The position numbers were made by a program, and so were the translations under genes. A DNA stretch of 64,000 nt from Terfezia claveryi (lineage: Eukaryota; Ascomycota; Pezizomycetes; Pezizales; Pezizaceae): NCBI GenBank assembly GCA_015179025.1, contig WHUX01000132.1, forward strand, positions 88,351-152,350, given 5' to 3'. The notes below the pieces were generated by a model that ran no database searches, was not told the DNA's origin, and worked only from the letters and a program-made list of their open reading frames with translations. Positions 25,961 to 37,277 of the stretch are shown in pieces; within the stretch, counting starts at the first letter, position 1, and every line of letters starts with the position of its first letter.

Positions 25961-26908
25961 GTTGTTTCAGAGCTTATTTGGATTGTCACAACAAGGCTTA
26001 TTCGGACACGGACGGTATATTGGGGTTCCGCGATACTTGTGTATTTAGCTAGTTTTAGATTATAGTAGAATCAAATAACAAGTTTGGAAAATGCATAAAA
26101 TACAAGTACTGGAGTAAAACGAGGGCGCTGTTCATTGTGACTGTAGGAAGGGAAAAGCGAGTATGGTAGCCATTGCCACCATGGAGAGGCGCAATTCGAC
26201 CTTGAGAAGATCATATTTAATGAGCTTGCAATAACAACGCTGAGTATTGTGATAAAGTGTGCGGAACGGATTAGTAAAGAGCCTGAAGGTGACATTGAGA
26301 ATAGGTCAGCGATTCAATTGAGGCCTCTAGGTGCATAGAGGTTAGCGTAATGAGAAAAGAGAAAGGAGGAGCTATCAGGTTCTATAAGGCAACAATCGAA
26401 TTTTAATAGTTGGAGTGGTATCACGGACCATGTGACGGGCATATCACAGGTATTGTCATAGGCTATTACCTGCGTCGTAGGTGACAACATGTTAGTATTG
26501 CTCTTCACACAACGTCTTGTATTCTACAGTAGCTCTCAATACAAGTTGCCTTATGTCTACGCTATTGTCCACATCTTTGTCTTCTATGTCTACGTTACTA
26601 TTAAAGGCTCAAGCCTGATCAATCAACGCCGATATAGCAACTTGAAACTATACCACACTAAGCCTGATCAACCACACCGATATAGCAACTTGAAACTATA
26701 CCATGCTAGTGTGGTATACTGTAGTTTGGCCAATGTCACGTGCGCTTCCTAGAGTTACATTAATAGTCCACGCCACAGTCCATGCCATTACAAGTGGCTT
26801 GATATAGTCTTCACCCATTGTTTATCATCATCTTCCTCTTCCTTGGATACAGCAGTAAAATCAATACTGATAGCTGAGCTATCGGAGTATGTTCACAGAA
26901 ATGCCCAA
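25961..26908. other. Non-coding stretch with a short tandem duplication
   Basis: At 26611-26707 a unit of about 48 bp containing CGATATAGCAACTTGAAACT is present twice in direct orientation. Nothing else was recognised. Confidence 0.5.
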
Positions 26909-27369
26909 CTATGAACATATATGTCTGAGCCAAGGGCATTTCCTACTACAGTATAGGCTACAACTCGTAGGCGATGGGATTGCTGTTGGGGGAAACCCCA
27001 TGGGAAGTACTACTTTTGGTGGCATCCCTTGGTCACAAAATTGATCCCCATGGTTTCCCTGATTCCTTGAAGGAAGCAATAGCAGGCCATGCAACTTAAC
27101 TTCGAATACCCAAGATATATATTCTTCTGCGGACCTTTCCTCCATCCCCTGTGTACTATCTACAAACTTCATTGAACTAGTTTCGTAGCTGGTATAAGAA
27201 AGAGCTTTCTGGAGACACACCATCCACTACTCCCATCCAGGTAGTTGGTAAGTAGTTATCCCGTGTATGGTGTATTTGACATGGTCGTCAGAACAAACTT
27301 TTTGTTCATGAAATATATCCGAAGCCTTAGTGAACAAGCATAATGAACCAAGATATTCGCGCTCACATG

Positions 27370-27639
27370 TGTTACGGCTGAGATTATACAGACCGGGCCG
27401 GTTCCACCCGACGGTGGGTGGCATCGCTTTCCTCTATATATGCCCACTTCTTGTATCTAGTTATTGCTCTCTAAGACTCGAGCGAAGTTTTGTATCGCTG
27501 GGTTACTTTGAATGAAGCTACTATTCTTCGCACATTGTGCACCCAGTTAGGCCCGAGCAAGTGATTATGCCTTCGCGCACTCTATATATATATCGATATT
27601 CCGACAGATATCACCGTGATCACTAGCTCGCCCCTAACA
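27370..27639 (+). mobile_element. Solo LTR (Ty3/Gypsy type) with 5-bp target duplication
   Basis: A 270-bp sequence begins TGTTACGGC and ends CCCCTAACA, the TGTTA..TAACA ends of many fungal Gypsy LTRs. It is flanked by a perfect 5-bp direct repeat ACATG (27365-27369 and 27640-27644). A related LTR is at 34852-35099. No internal domain is next to it, so it is a recombination-derived solo LTR. Confidence 0.85.
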
Positions 27640-28519
27640 ACATGGAGGGATAGTGATCTTGTTAAGGTATCGGGTAAGGGGTAAGTTCAGTCTTGTATTT
27701 AAAGTATCAGTAAATTGTTGATTCTGTTTTTTATATCCATTAGATAGTAATGATATGAAGATCTTACCTTCATATTCTGCGACTTTCAGGCACAAACGCT
27801 CGTAAACCCTTGGATCACTACCAAGTAGATTCATCATATGTTGTACTAATTGAATTATCTGGGAAAGATCCACATTGCTAGTTGTGGCTTTCCTCTGCTT
27901 TCTGCAAGCAAAATAGAGGCATGATTTCAAATGGGATATTTTTCCCTAGTATTATTTCTTTTCGTATGATGCCCCAGAATTCGAGAAACTGGTCCCAGCA
28001 TTTCTGTACCCAAGCAACAAACTTGGGGAAGGAGTGATTGTATATTTTATGTAGGAACTCATTCCTTAGGCATTTGAAGTCTTCTGTAGCCAAGATATCA
28101 TTCTGTAGAGGGGAAACTCCTTGGTAACCCCACTGCAGCAAGGGTCCTTAGGGTTCTACGACTTCCAGGCTCCAAGACAGTCTTATGCTATATTTTTGAG
28201 AATTATCCAGAGTTCCTGGATATGTTTTTCCATATCCTCAGAGATATCCACATTCCCAACAATGAACAGCTGGACTTCTCCTGCGGGACCAGGTCCTGGC
28301 ACGAGTTCCATTGCCGTAGAATACACGTCGCCTTTAGCTTGAGACACACATATAGAGGCAATCGCATCAAGAATGGCATTCAGCCAATTTTCATAGACCT
28401 CTGGGTCATGACGAGATAAGGTAGGGTTCTGTCTTCTGGGAATTGAGATGCAAGTGCAACCAAGGCATTGACATCTTCGAGGTGTATGGTCGTAGCCATT
28501 AGACAAGCTGTTCCGAGGT

Positions 28520-28665
28520 TGAGGCTCACTGGGGTTACTGAGGGTTAGACTGGTCGGAGGTTGAGAATTGGACAGGTCACTGGTCGGAGGTTGAGACTGG
28601 TCACTGGTCGGAGGTTGAGATTGGACGGAGGTTGAGACTGGTCGGAGGTTGAGAACTGGCCGGGG
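28520..28665 (-). repeat. SQPPTS-coding minisatellite
   Basis: About six copies of a 17-22-bp unit containing GGTCGGAGGTTGAG (plus strand), with variable spacers. On the minus strand some copies are in frame with the start of the decayed gene. Confidence 0.75.
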
Positions 28666-28886
28666 TGAGTTATAAACTACTTAGGGTGGTCGGTCATTCA
28701 TTAAGTTAATGTCAATGATCTTGGCCTCAACGCGTGCCAACCAGACTACCTCAACGCTGATTGGCCAGCGTCCTAATTGAACTTTTAATTTTTAAGGGGA
28801 CTCTCTTAGCTGGCGCCAGAATTAACTTGGTGACTATGTACCTGAATCATAAGGACTCTAATGAATAAATCAATCTATCAATCTTA

Positions 28887-30694
28887 GTATCACTTACTGC
28901 GTAACGATCGACAACCACGTGACGATCGACACGCCTGCCACATGCAGTAACATTCTAATATCTCCATCAATATATCCAATATCAATGTAGTAAGAACAAT
29001 GAATATAGGATAAAAACACTCGAAAAATTCAAATTTAACATCTCCAACCCGCTCCGATCTACCCTGAACCTTCTATAGCACCTAAACCCTTAATAGCCCG
29101 TATGACCACCCCTCTAGCATAACCACCCACCCCACACCCCCCACGCCGCCCACAACAGCCACTCTAGCAGCCATAGGTTCTCCAGAGGTCTACTCTGTAA
29201 GCCATATTAGTATAGACTCAAGCTGCTCACTGTATATAGAACTAGACGCATATTCTCTATATAACCTATATAACTTTTGCAAGCTAGCCTCCTCGGTATC
29301 GAATTTCAGCTTTTTTGAGCGATTCAATCAAGCTATATTTATGGTACTGCAATCTTAATATCTTAGGGTGTCCTTCTATGCAGTTTCTTAAGCCCGTATG
29401 TTCCGTAGCCCCTGTATTATGCAAATCTTTGACCAAGCTCCATATATCTCGGTATGCAATCTACTCGGCCTCAAGGGTTATAGCAATCATAATACTAAGC
29501 CGCTCGCATTAAATACAGGCTTAGTCGAGACTTTTAAAGGCCCTTGATCTGCTTCTATGACTGGGGCTTCACCTTTATGCCATTGTTAAGTATTTTGAGG
29601 GTTTGGGTACATTTTACAACCTCCACCAGATAGCTTAATATTTTAGAGAAACTTGTGATCTGTGTGGGATTGCTTGTGAATAGGAGGACGCAGGAGTATT
29701 CACAACAACTTGAAGGAAGGCTAAGAGGTCTTGACCTAGTTGAGAGAAGTTAAGGGTAACTGAGATGCGTTGGGTGGAGGGGGGTCTGAGTACTACTATA
29801 GCCTGAAGTACCAGTACTACAGACTTGCACCAGCAGCGCAGCAGGGCCAGTACTGAATACAAGAATGTGGTGAAGGCGTCTACCTTGCGCTTTGGTGAAT
29901 ATGGCGCAATTGAAGCTCGAAATTGATAAGCTTCAATCCTAGAGCTGGTATAATGTATACATACTCCTAAACCCTCAAAATACTTAACAATGGCACAGAG
30001 GTGAAGCCCCAGTTGTAGAAGCAGATCAAGGGCCTTCAAAAGTCTCAGCTAAGCCTGTATTGAATGCGAGCGGCTTAGTATTATGATTGCTACGACCCTT
30101 GAGGCCGAGTAGGTTGCATATCGAGATATATGGAGTTTAGGTCAGAGATTTGCATGATGCAAAGGCTATGGAATATGCTGGACTTAAAATCCTGCATAGA
30201 GGGGCACCCTAAGATATTAAGATTGCAGTGCCGCAAATATAGCTTGATTGAGTCGCCCAAAATAGCTGAAATCCGATACCGAGGAGTCTAGCTTGCAAAC
30301 GTTCTATAGAGTAATACAGTTTACAGTGCGTGTAGTTCTATATACAGTGAGCAGCTTGAGTCTATACTAATATGGCTTACAGAGTGGACCTCTGGGGAAC
30401 CTATGGCTGCTAGTAGTGGTTGTTGTGGGCAGCATGGGGGGGTGGGGTGGGTGGTTATGCTAGAGGGGTGGTCATAGGGGGTATTAAGGGTTTAGGTGCT
30501 ATAGAAGGTTCAGGGTAGATCGGAGCGGGTTGGAGATGTTAAATTGGGTTTTTCGAGTGTTTTTAGCCTATATTCATTGTTCTTACTGCATTGATATTGC
30601 ATATATTGATGGATAAATTGCAATGTTACTGCATGTGGAAGGGGAGCCGTGTCAATCGTCACGTGGTTGTCGATCGTTACGCAATAAGTGATAC
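28887..30694. mobile_element. Foldback (long terminal inverted repeat) element, 1.8 kb
   Basis: Two arms of about 740 bp, 28887-29622 and 29948-30694, are inverted copies with roughly 85% identity by eye, around a spacer of about 325 bp. Both ends begin GTATCACTTA and are flanked by TA, as expected for TA-targeting (Tc1/mariner-like) insertion. Just inside each end is a doubled motif ACGATCGAC (ACGATTGAC in one case). No transposase was found. A 134-codon minus-strand ORF (30039-29635) covers the spacer and part of one arm, but matches nothing I know. It is either a non-autonomous foldback transposon or a decayed one. Confidence 0.75.
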
Positions 30695-30756
30695 TAGCTG
30701 GCGCTCCCAAATAATGATGCAACAAAAAGAGTTTTGGCACGAGTCCTAATTTAAAT

Positions 30757-32366
30757 TACTTCGAACGTGGACCAGAGCCTCAGGGCGATCCACCGACCAT
30801 GCATCGTCCGCGGAAATTAGGAGTCAAATCCCAGGGCCATGGCTTCCCAGATTCTTCGCGATTCAAAACGATACCTAATTGCCACCGCCTTTGCCACCAG
30901 CCATACATATATATATATAATTGAATAAGGTGGTAGAGTGCAGTGAACGTGGGGTTTGTTGCCATTGGTCGGACCCAGGATCATCGATCTCAGGGTAACA
31001 GACCCTAACCTCAATGCTCATTACTTTGTGATAAGTTCAACGTGCTAAATTGACTCTGAATAGGGGGACCTGCAATCATATACGAATATGAATCTCCCCC
31101 TTGCAAAAGAGCACAAACGGGGGCTCCATCTGCAAATCCCTTTCCCATGAGCCGCCTACCACCCTAACCCCCAGTTGAATTCGCTACAAACCTCACCCTT
31201 CTCCGTACTAACCCTCGACGGAGACGAGTACTCTTCCATTGCCCTCCTGGTAGGAACCTCCCTGGCACATTTAAAATCCTCCCGGGCGAAAGCGGGAAAG
31301 GGTATGAAGTCGAATTTTGCGGAGTTACCTCTGCAAGCTTGAATGAGCCCGTGGTGAGGATAATCCCGTTTAATACAGAAAGTTTGACTTGCCTATAAAA
31401 ATTTGATGTTAAGGCCCAGATCTGGCATACAAACACTCTAGCTATTCATTTGAAATTCTTCACTACTTAGTCTTCTTGGAGGAGAGGAGGAAAAAACAAC
31501 CACCCCACCCAAAAAAAAAAAGAAAAGCCTAAAAGCTCTTCAAAGGAGACTCGAACCCGGGTCTAAAAAAAAAGACATAGCCAAGTATGTTTACTAGTTG
31601 CTAGTTGACTATTCTTAGTAGAATTAGCTACTTGGCTCAGAAGTTCAAAAAATTGCTATATAAAGCAGACAGATGGCATTAAGGTTCGTTGACTCAGCAT
31701 GAGGTTAGTCAAGAGGAGTTCAAAGTTTTACTTCATACATAACTAAATGTCCGCGACTAATTTCATCTTTTGTCTTCTATACATATCTACTCTAGACTAA
31801 TTGAGTATAAGTATGTCGTCATATGCCGTTATTCTACATATTCAGCGAATCGGATACATCCCTTGTGACGCATAGCGTGTGTAGTTATTTTATATGTATT
31901 AGATATCGATAAAATTGTATGTAGAGCTGTAGAGCGGCTTATCGCCTGTGAGCTGTGGGTTTGAGGGGTAACGTGGCCGTACCGAATCCTCTCAGGCTCC
32001 CTGATCGCCTCTCCGCAGCTGAAATCAGCTTCAGATAATTGACTAAACCGAACGACTGTTGAAGGCTACAAATACCCAACGCATCACCCGGTTATTTACG
32101 TCTCTAGCCGTTTTTATGTGAGTATTTGTTTGCTTACTTGCCTCAAGTGGAAATTCATTAGCTTACCAGCGATGTCTGTCAAGTTAGCTCGTTCTGAAAC
32201 TCATCGTTAGAGCAAGGGTCCGTGGGGAATCCCAATGAGGTAGTTGTGAGTAGAGTAAACACCAAATGCGGAAGAAGGTACTGCCGTAAATGTACTAGCT
32301 TACAATTTTGAATACCTGTTTGTATATGAATGTTGAATTCCATTTCTCTAAATATACACATTTGAA
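30757..32366 (-). repeat. Inverted duplication, copy 2, with ~1-kb insert
   Basis: On the minus strand 32366-31903 matches 23352-23835 and 30921-30757 matches 23840-24055. The two halves are separated by about 980 bp (30922-31902) that copy 1 lacks, and the break lies in the (AT)n tract. Just outside the outer end is TTAGGGTTAGG (32367-32377), two units of the common fungal telomere repeat, absent beside copy 1. Confidence 0.8.
30922..31902. other. Insert within duplication copy 2
   Basis: Present only in copy 2. It holds a short open plus-strand stretch around 31190-31350 and an A-rich run (31513-31523). On the minus strand GGGTTCGAGTCTCC (about 31544-31557) resembles a Pol III B box, but I could not fold a tRNA. 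No terminal repeats or transposase were seen. Confidence 0.4.
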
Positions 32367-32502
32367 TTAGGGTTAGGTAACCTCTATCACAGGCTTCTGG
32401 AAGCGACCGAGCGAGTTCAGGTGATATAGGTGAGAGCATTGTCAGACCTCCCAAAAGTGCACGCATAACTAACCTATCTCACAGGGTTCATCAGCACTTT
32501 CC

Positions 32503-32630
32503 AAGGCTCCGATGTCGCTATTTCCACAGCTCCAATGTCTCCATTTCCATAGCTCCAATGTCTCCATTTCCATAGCTCCAATGTCTCCATTTCCATGGCT
32601 CCGATGTCTCTATCCACGGCTCCGATGTGT
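32503..32630 (+). repeat. 24-bp tandem repeat
   Basis: About five copies of a 24-bp unit based on CCATTTCCATAGCTCCAATG. The unit length is a multiple of three, so every frame through it stays open; I see no reason to call it a gene. Confidence 0.85.
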
Positions 32631-32949
32631 ACTGTGGTTGATGGGTCTACGTTGGTGGGAGGCAATATGGGCAGCGGTTGCCCCGCAATATGCGGAGGTG
32701 GACGGAGGTTCTGGCGCTGCCTCCGATGGGATAGGCTTTTATGTATATAAACATTTCACAATACTATTGACGTTTGCAATGCTTCTTTGCGGCATGCTTC
32801 ATTGGGCATAATAGGCTTCTATTGGTAGGGGGGCTAAAGCTCCATCCATTCCGGACTGAACAACTAAGGCCAGGTTAGAGTACCAAGCCACCCACAAGGG
32901 TTGGGGTTGAATGCGCGCCTGGGCGTTTGGGAGACACCAGAGATACCAG

Positions 32950-33080
32950 GAGCCATATACTGAAGGGAGGTCATCCGGATGCCATATACAGAAGGGAGGT
33001 CATCCGGACACCCTATGCTGAAGGGAGGTCATCCGGATGCCATAAGCTGAAGGCAGGTTATCCGGACGCCATGAGCAGCC
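32950..33080. repeat. CATCCGGA minisatellite, copy 1
   Basis: At least four copies of a unit of about 34 bp, GAAGGGAGGTCATCCGGATG plus a tail like CCATAT. It adjoins the end of the decayed gag gene. A related array is at 45806-46033. Confidence 0.8.
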
Positions 33081-34109
33081 AGAGGTAGGATGACATGGCA
33101 CAGGATGACATGGAATGCCAGAGGCACGGTAGGTAAGATTGGGGTGACCTCGGATGACAGTGGACGCCACTAGAGACATTGGCAGGACGGTGTTATCTGA
33201 ACGCGCCCATACCGGTAGTGGCGTCCGGACGCCATATAAATCGTTCGTGATGCGGCGTTCCCTCTCTTCCTGAGTTAGATGGGGCCTTCCTGCAGACAAA
33301 TCCATGGGGTAGCCCCAATTGCTACAAGGGAGGGGTGTGCGGGTTTATTTTTGGGGGCGGGGGACTGTGATTGGATGCGAGTGGTTGCGGCGGGGAAGGT
33401 TGTCCGAGGGTTTGTGGTTTGGAAGGTCTTTTGATGGCCTCGGAGTGTGGCCATTTGTTGTTCCACCCGGCTGGCCAGCTCGATCAGTTTCTCCCAACCT
33501 GGAGAACTCCGCGATGTAGGTTGATAGTTCATGTTTTTCTGTTTAAGGTTCTGCAGGGCCTGGCTGGCGGTCTGGGTCCCCAAAGGCTCGATCTACGATT
33601 TCCATCAAGGCTGGGACATCCACCAGATCTATCCCGGTTGCTTTGATGAATAGTACATTGCCTTGCCTTCCCATAAACATACGAGAGTTGGTGTTGAACG
33701 GTGGGGAACTTGGCAGAGTCCCCTGAGAGTTTGATTTGTACGGAGTTCTTCCATGCTCTTAGACTGCCCCATGCCCCGATCCCCGTTGAACTTGGGGGGG
33801 GGCTGGCAGATCTTGTGCCTTTGGGGGTTTCTGAGAGTCCGCTATGTCCAAGGCGCGAGTCAACCTTCGGATGGTGTTTCTGTCCTGAATTGCTTTTTCC
33901 TGGAGGAGAGTAATTACGGCTTCGGCGGACTTGATCTGTTGTTCGGCTTTCTGGAGGTCTTCGCCTTGTTGCTCACCAATGGCGTAGGTGGCTATGAATA
34001 TGTCGATGACCATTCGGCGGTATTCTAGTAGTTGGGCTGGGTTGGAGGGGATTGGAGTCTCCCTCCAGGCCTGGAATCTGTCAACGGGTAAAATAGCTGA
34101 TTCGGGCAT
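33080..34109 (-). pseudogene. Decayed retrotransposon gag-like gene
   Basis: From ATG at 34109 the minus frame is open to 33759 and codes a coiled-coil, Gln/Glu-rich N-terminus (MPESAILPVDRF...). Stops follow, then a second open segment (33583-33275) rich in Gln/Thr/Pro. It ends in a remnant resembling a Cys-Cys-His zinc knuckle with a stop inside. This layout is usual for Ty3/Gypsy Gag, but I see no major homology motif, so the assignment is moderate. The start lies just downstream (on this strand) of LTR-like sequence. Confidence 0.5.
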
Positions 34110-34259
34110 CGTACCAGTTGGTCAAGATGATCCAACGTAGTGTAACGGGGCTCTATGGGCTGGTGACCAGGGGGTACGTTTTGGGGCACGGGAGTAAGGC
34201 AGGGGCTTGGAGGCAGCAGGGCTGCGAAAGTGGGGACAGACGGATGGGGATAGACTGAC

Positions 34260-34640
34260 GGGGGTATATTCGAGGGAGCAAGGCGAGGCGCACTCGAGGG
34301 AACAAGGCTTGGGAGGAACCACGCGTTGTATTAAACAATGGAGATCCAATGAGAGTGCGCGAAAGGCAAGCTATATATACATATAGTCCAAAGAGCCAAG
34401 GCTGACATGGAATAAGGTTCCCTATCTCGGGAACCTTCGACGTCGTGCCGGAACTGGCACGACTCTCAAAACAGGGACTAAGGCAAAGCTAGAACGCAAT
34501 GACAACAACAATAATGAGAGTCGGACAGGATCTCAAAAAGGACGAGGAGATACGGTTGTGACAACTAGCAGGTTTAGTGCCAACTATTGCTGTGGTGTGA
34601 GATCCTGCTGGAAAGATCGAGACTAAAAAAGGACTACCTG
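34260..34640. repeat. LTR-like dispersed repeat, copy 1
   Basis: Shared with about 58130-58640: GAGATCCAATGA followed by a CTATATATA stretch, and further on GAGAGTCGGACAG with an A-rich tail. The block also contains CTGGCACGACTCTCAAA, a motif repeated in the Gypsy LTR at 62322-63373. It probably comes from a related LTR family, but the ends could not be fixed. Confidence 0.5.
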
Positions 34641-34851
34641 TGTAATTTCCCAAAAAGGCAACCCTCCAATGATACTGAAAGAGGAAGTCAAAATTTCTAA
34701 ATACCCAAAGCGTGCTACGGTGGGAGACTTTCCCGCAATTTAGCACTAAACCTGCTAGCGTAGTCACTACCTCATATGATCTAGTGCTGACCAGATGATC
34801 TTGTGCCATATTTAATTGGCACTAAACCTGCTAGCGTAGTCACTACCTAAG
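34620..34851 (+). repeat. Dispersed repeat family, copy 1 (partial)
   Basis: Contains AAAGGACTACCTGTGT, GTGGGAGACTTTCCCGC and CCTGCTAGCGTAGTCACTAC, which recur in the same order at 41860-42060 and 48050-48220. A 29-bp stretch ending in CGTAGTCACTACC is itself duplicated at about 34740-34768 and 34819-34847. Confidence 0.75.
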
Positions 34852-35099
34852 TGTTACGGCGCAGGGCTAACGGGCGTAGGAACGTCAAATTGGCAGTTGG
34901 CAGGCCTGACGAACCCCATATATACACCCACATCCTATATCTAGTTGTTGGCTCTTCGAGCAATGTTCTAAGTTCAACACCGCACCCGTACGTGCAGTCA
35001 GTTAGGCCCGAGTTTGGTGACCGTGATATCGCTCGCTCCAATTCTCCCAATTCTCCCTGTTCCGACAATAATGCCATGGTCACCGGCTCGTCCCTAACA
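34852..35099 (+). mobile_element. Solo LTR related to the one at 27.4 kb
   Basis: A 248-bp sequence starts TGTTACGGC and ends CCCTAACA, with a TATATA box, a CTAGTTGTT motif and GTTAGGCCCGAG in common with 27370-27639. The flanking five bases differ (CTAAG and TATAG), so the target duplication has decayed or was lost by recombination. Confidence 0.75.
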
Positions 35100-35660
35100 T
35101 ATAGATCACAATTCATTTCGTAGTCTCAAGAATATACTTCTGGACATTTTATAAGCTTAATAATTATAGTTTCCATTGTATTACACGCAAATACGTAATC
35201 AGTCAAATTCAACAATATAGCGGCAGTACTAACTTCCCGCAACCTAATTTTATAAGCATCTGGGATAAAATAGGCATATCACACAAGTACCGTATATTGC
35301 ACAACACGTGCTGGATCATGGTTGCACCCACTACAAATACTTAACCTCAACACTTCCCCTTCCTTTGCTTCTGTCGAGACTACTTCCTTTGCTTCATATA
35401 AGTACACTTTACATCGTGGCTATCTATTATATCGGCTTCATCAGTACATATACACATTCTTCTAGCTACATAGCACCCACTTCGACGACTCCATCTACGT
35501 ATACCCTATTAACCTGCAATCACGATTACCACCCATATACGATATGTCGCTCTAGGCGTGTGCATACAAGTTCCACCGAAAGTCTCTCGAACTATTACTA
35601 TCACATCCAAAGCCTTTCACATCCCCCCAACGTCTCACACATCGGCTGGAGAGTCTCAAA

Positions 35661-37021
35661 ATGGACCCTACACCACTCCCAACGATCGAGCCATTCATTC
35701 CCGCGGAACATGCTGTCCCCCAAGAGACCATCAATGATGGTCTGTTGTTTCTTCGTGAGACCTTAGCATCCATCAAACAAGATGGAGCTTACGGAACAAT
35801 TATTTTATATGCAGCCAACCCAGCAGAAAAGCCAGTGCCAACAATAATGTTCGGGTTTCCAATCCCTCCCAGAAACCTTCCGGCAGTTCGACACCCCCCC
35901 TTACCAATTCTATTACTCCAAGATGGTGTTTCACCCTCGGGACTCACAAGCCTACGGCCATCATGGGTGAATGAAATTGTGATGCACAACAAGATCCAAA
36001 TTAGCAATAACTCGCTGGGCTTGCAAAACAATGTTGAGGGGGGAGGAAGCTTTGGGGGCTGGTTGAAGGATGGGCCCGGGAGGATCTATGGTCTAACCTG
36101 CTACCACAACCTGCCTGGATTCAAACAGGGGGGCGAAATTGTGAGCCCCAGCACTCTCGAAGTGACAGCCAAACTCCAGGTGACTATTGACGGGACTACA
36201 TATTCAGCACATCCAAGAAAGAGGCTCTCCCCATGCCTCACTAAGACAGTTGAATATTTGCTCGCACAGTACTCTCTTCGTGAGAATCCCAGTGGAGTAC
36301 CACTTGCTGATGGAAGAGTCGTGACGCTGTCTGGGCCACCTCTCGGAAGGGTGATAGATGGAAGGCTACATAATAATGCGCTGTTCCTCGAACGTCACAA
36401 CCTACGCCTCCCACCCTATGCAAAGTTTGCGGTCCTTCCGCAGGCAAAATCACACCTAGATTTTGCGATTTTCCAAGTCTCTCCTGAACGGTGAGGTTGA
36501 TATAAATTATGGGGAGAATTAGATATGCTAATACATGGTGAGTATCTAGGCACGGCGGAAACTGGGTGAGCCTGAGTGGAGTAGCCATAGATGGACCAGT
36601 AACAGCAGTAGGTGATTTTCGACCAGGCGACATTGTCACAAAAATCGGGCGAACTACCGCCAAAACTGACGGGAAAGTCAATGGTGTCGGGATCGTGATT
36701 TGGCATGGGGGTGAGGAGACAAGCGAGATTATGATCCTAGCCAGTGGGGGGGCTAGGGTGGGAGAACAATTTGCCGACCTAGGGGACAGTGGTTCAATGG
36801 TGTTCCGTAGCAATGCTGATGACGGGTACGAGGCACTGGGAATGGTTGTGGCAAAGAATATTTCCGTCTTTCCAGCCTGGGTTGCTGCAACTCCATATTG
36901 GGTGCTCATAGAAGAGGCGGGAAACCTTTTAGAGGAAGAATTATATCTTGGGGAGAGTGGGGATGGTGGGGATTGTGACATTGGAGAGGGCGATGGACCT
37001 GAAAACCAATCAACCCGGTAG
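35661..37021 (+). CDS. Trypsin-fold (PA clan) serine protease-like protein
   Basis: Two exons (35661-36490 and 36550-37021) join through a 59-bp intron with a GCTAATA branch site, giving 433 aa. Motifs fit a chymotrypsin fold: LTCYHNL with His149, HLDFAIF with Asp267, and GDSGS with Ser357. VTKIGRTTAKTDGKV precedes the Ser motif, a common strand pair in trypsin-like domains. No signal peptide or membrane segment is visible, so it is probably intracellular. The first ~120 residues are a separate region with Pro-rich loops and no known domain. In fungi such cytosolic trypsin-like domains occur alone or as effector parts of NLR-like proteins; here nothing is fused. The frame is intact, unlike most neighbours. 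Catalysis is inferred from motifs only. Confidence 0.82.
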
Positions 37022-37277
37022 ACCGCAATGGAGTGTGGATGTGTGGGTTGCGGGCGAAATTCCCAAAGATCATCGCAGTGACGTCCAACCTGGTTCATGT
37101 CGCCTCCCCTTATGCCCCTCTGATATATATTGATTACTTTTAAGTAGTCTGGTTGGCTAGCATTTAAGATGGAGGTGGGTCACGGAAAATTCAAAGCCTA
37201 AAGCGCGGGGAACATGTATAAGGTTTCTTAGTCTGGCGTTTGCAGCTAGATGCAAACCAGGCTAGCTAGATGTCTAC

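Larger units (their letters stand above)
26909..28680 (-). pseudogene. Decayed multi-exon gene of unknown family, split by a solo LTR
   Basis: Several minus-strand segments have strong coding character but no single gene model works. From right to left: a repeat-rich start with SQPPTS repeats (28660-28520) leads into a frame ending at 28183. A second frame, 28141-27878, is rich in Trp/Phe. A third, 27930-27770, ends at a GTAAGA donor. Last comes 27369-26909, open except for one TAG at about 27224-27226. The solo LTR at 27370-27639 lies between the last two, so the gene was already interrupted. A CxCxGCxC-like Cys cluster sits near the start. No family was recognised; degenerate Pezizomycete repeat genes look like this. 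Confidence 0.4.

Noticed and set aside
31544..31570. tRNA gene suggested by GGGTTCGAGTCTCC
   Set aside because: No A box at proper distance, no acceptor or anticodon stem could be folded.
36241..37098. 285-codon minus-strand ORF
   Set aside because: Antisense to both exons and the intron of the trypsin-fold gene, which has catalytic motifs and splice signals on the plus strand.
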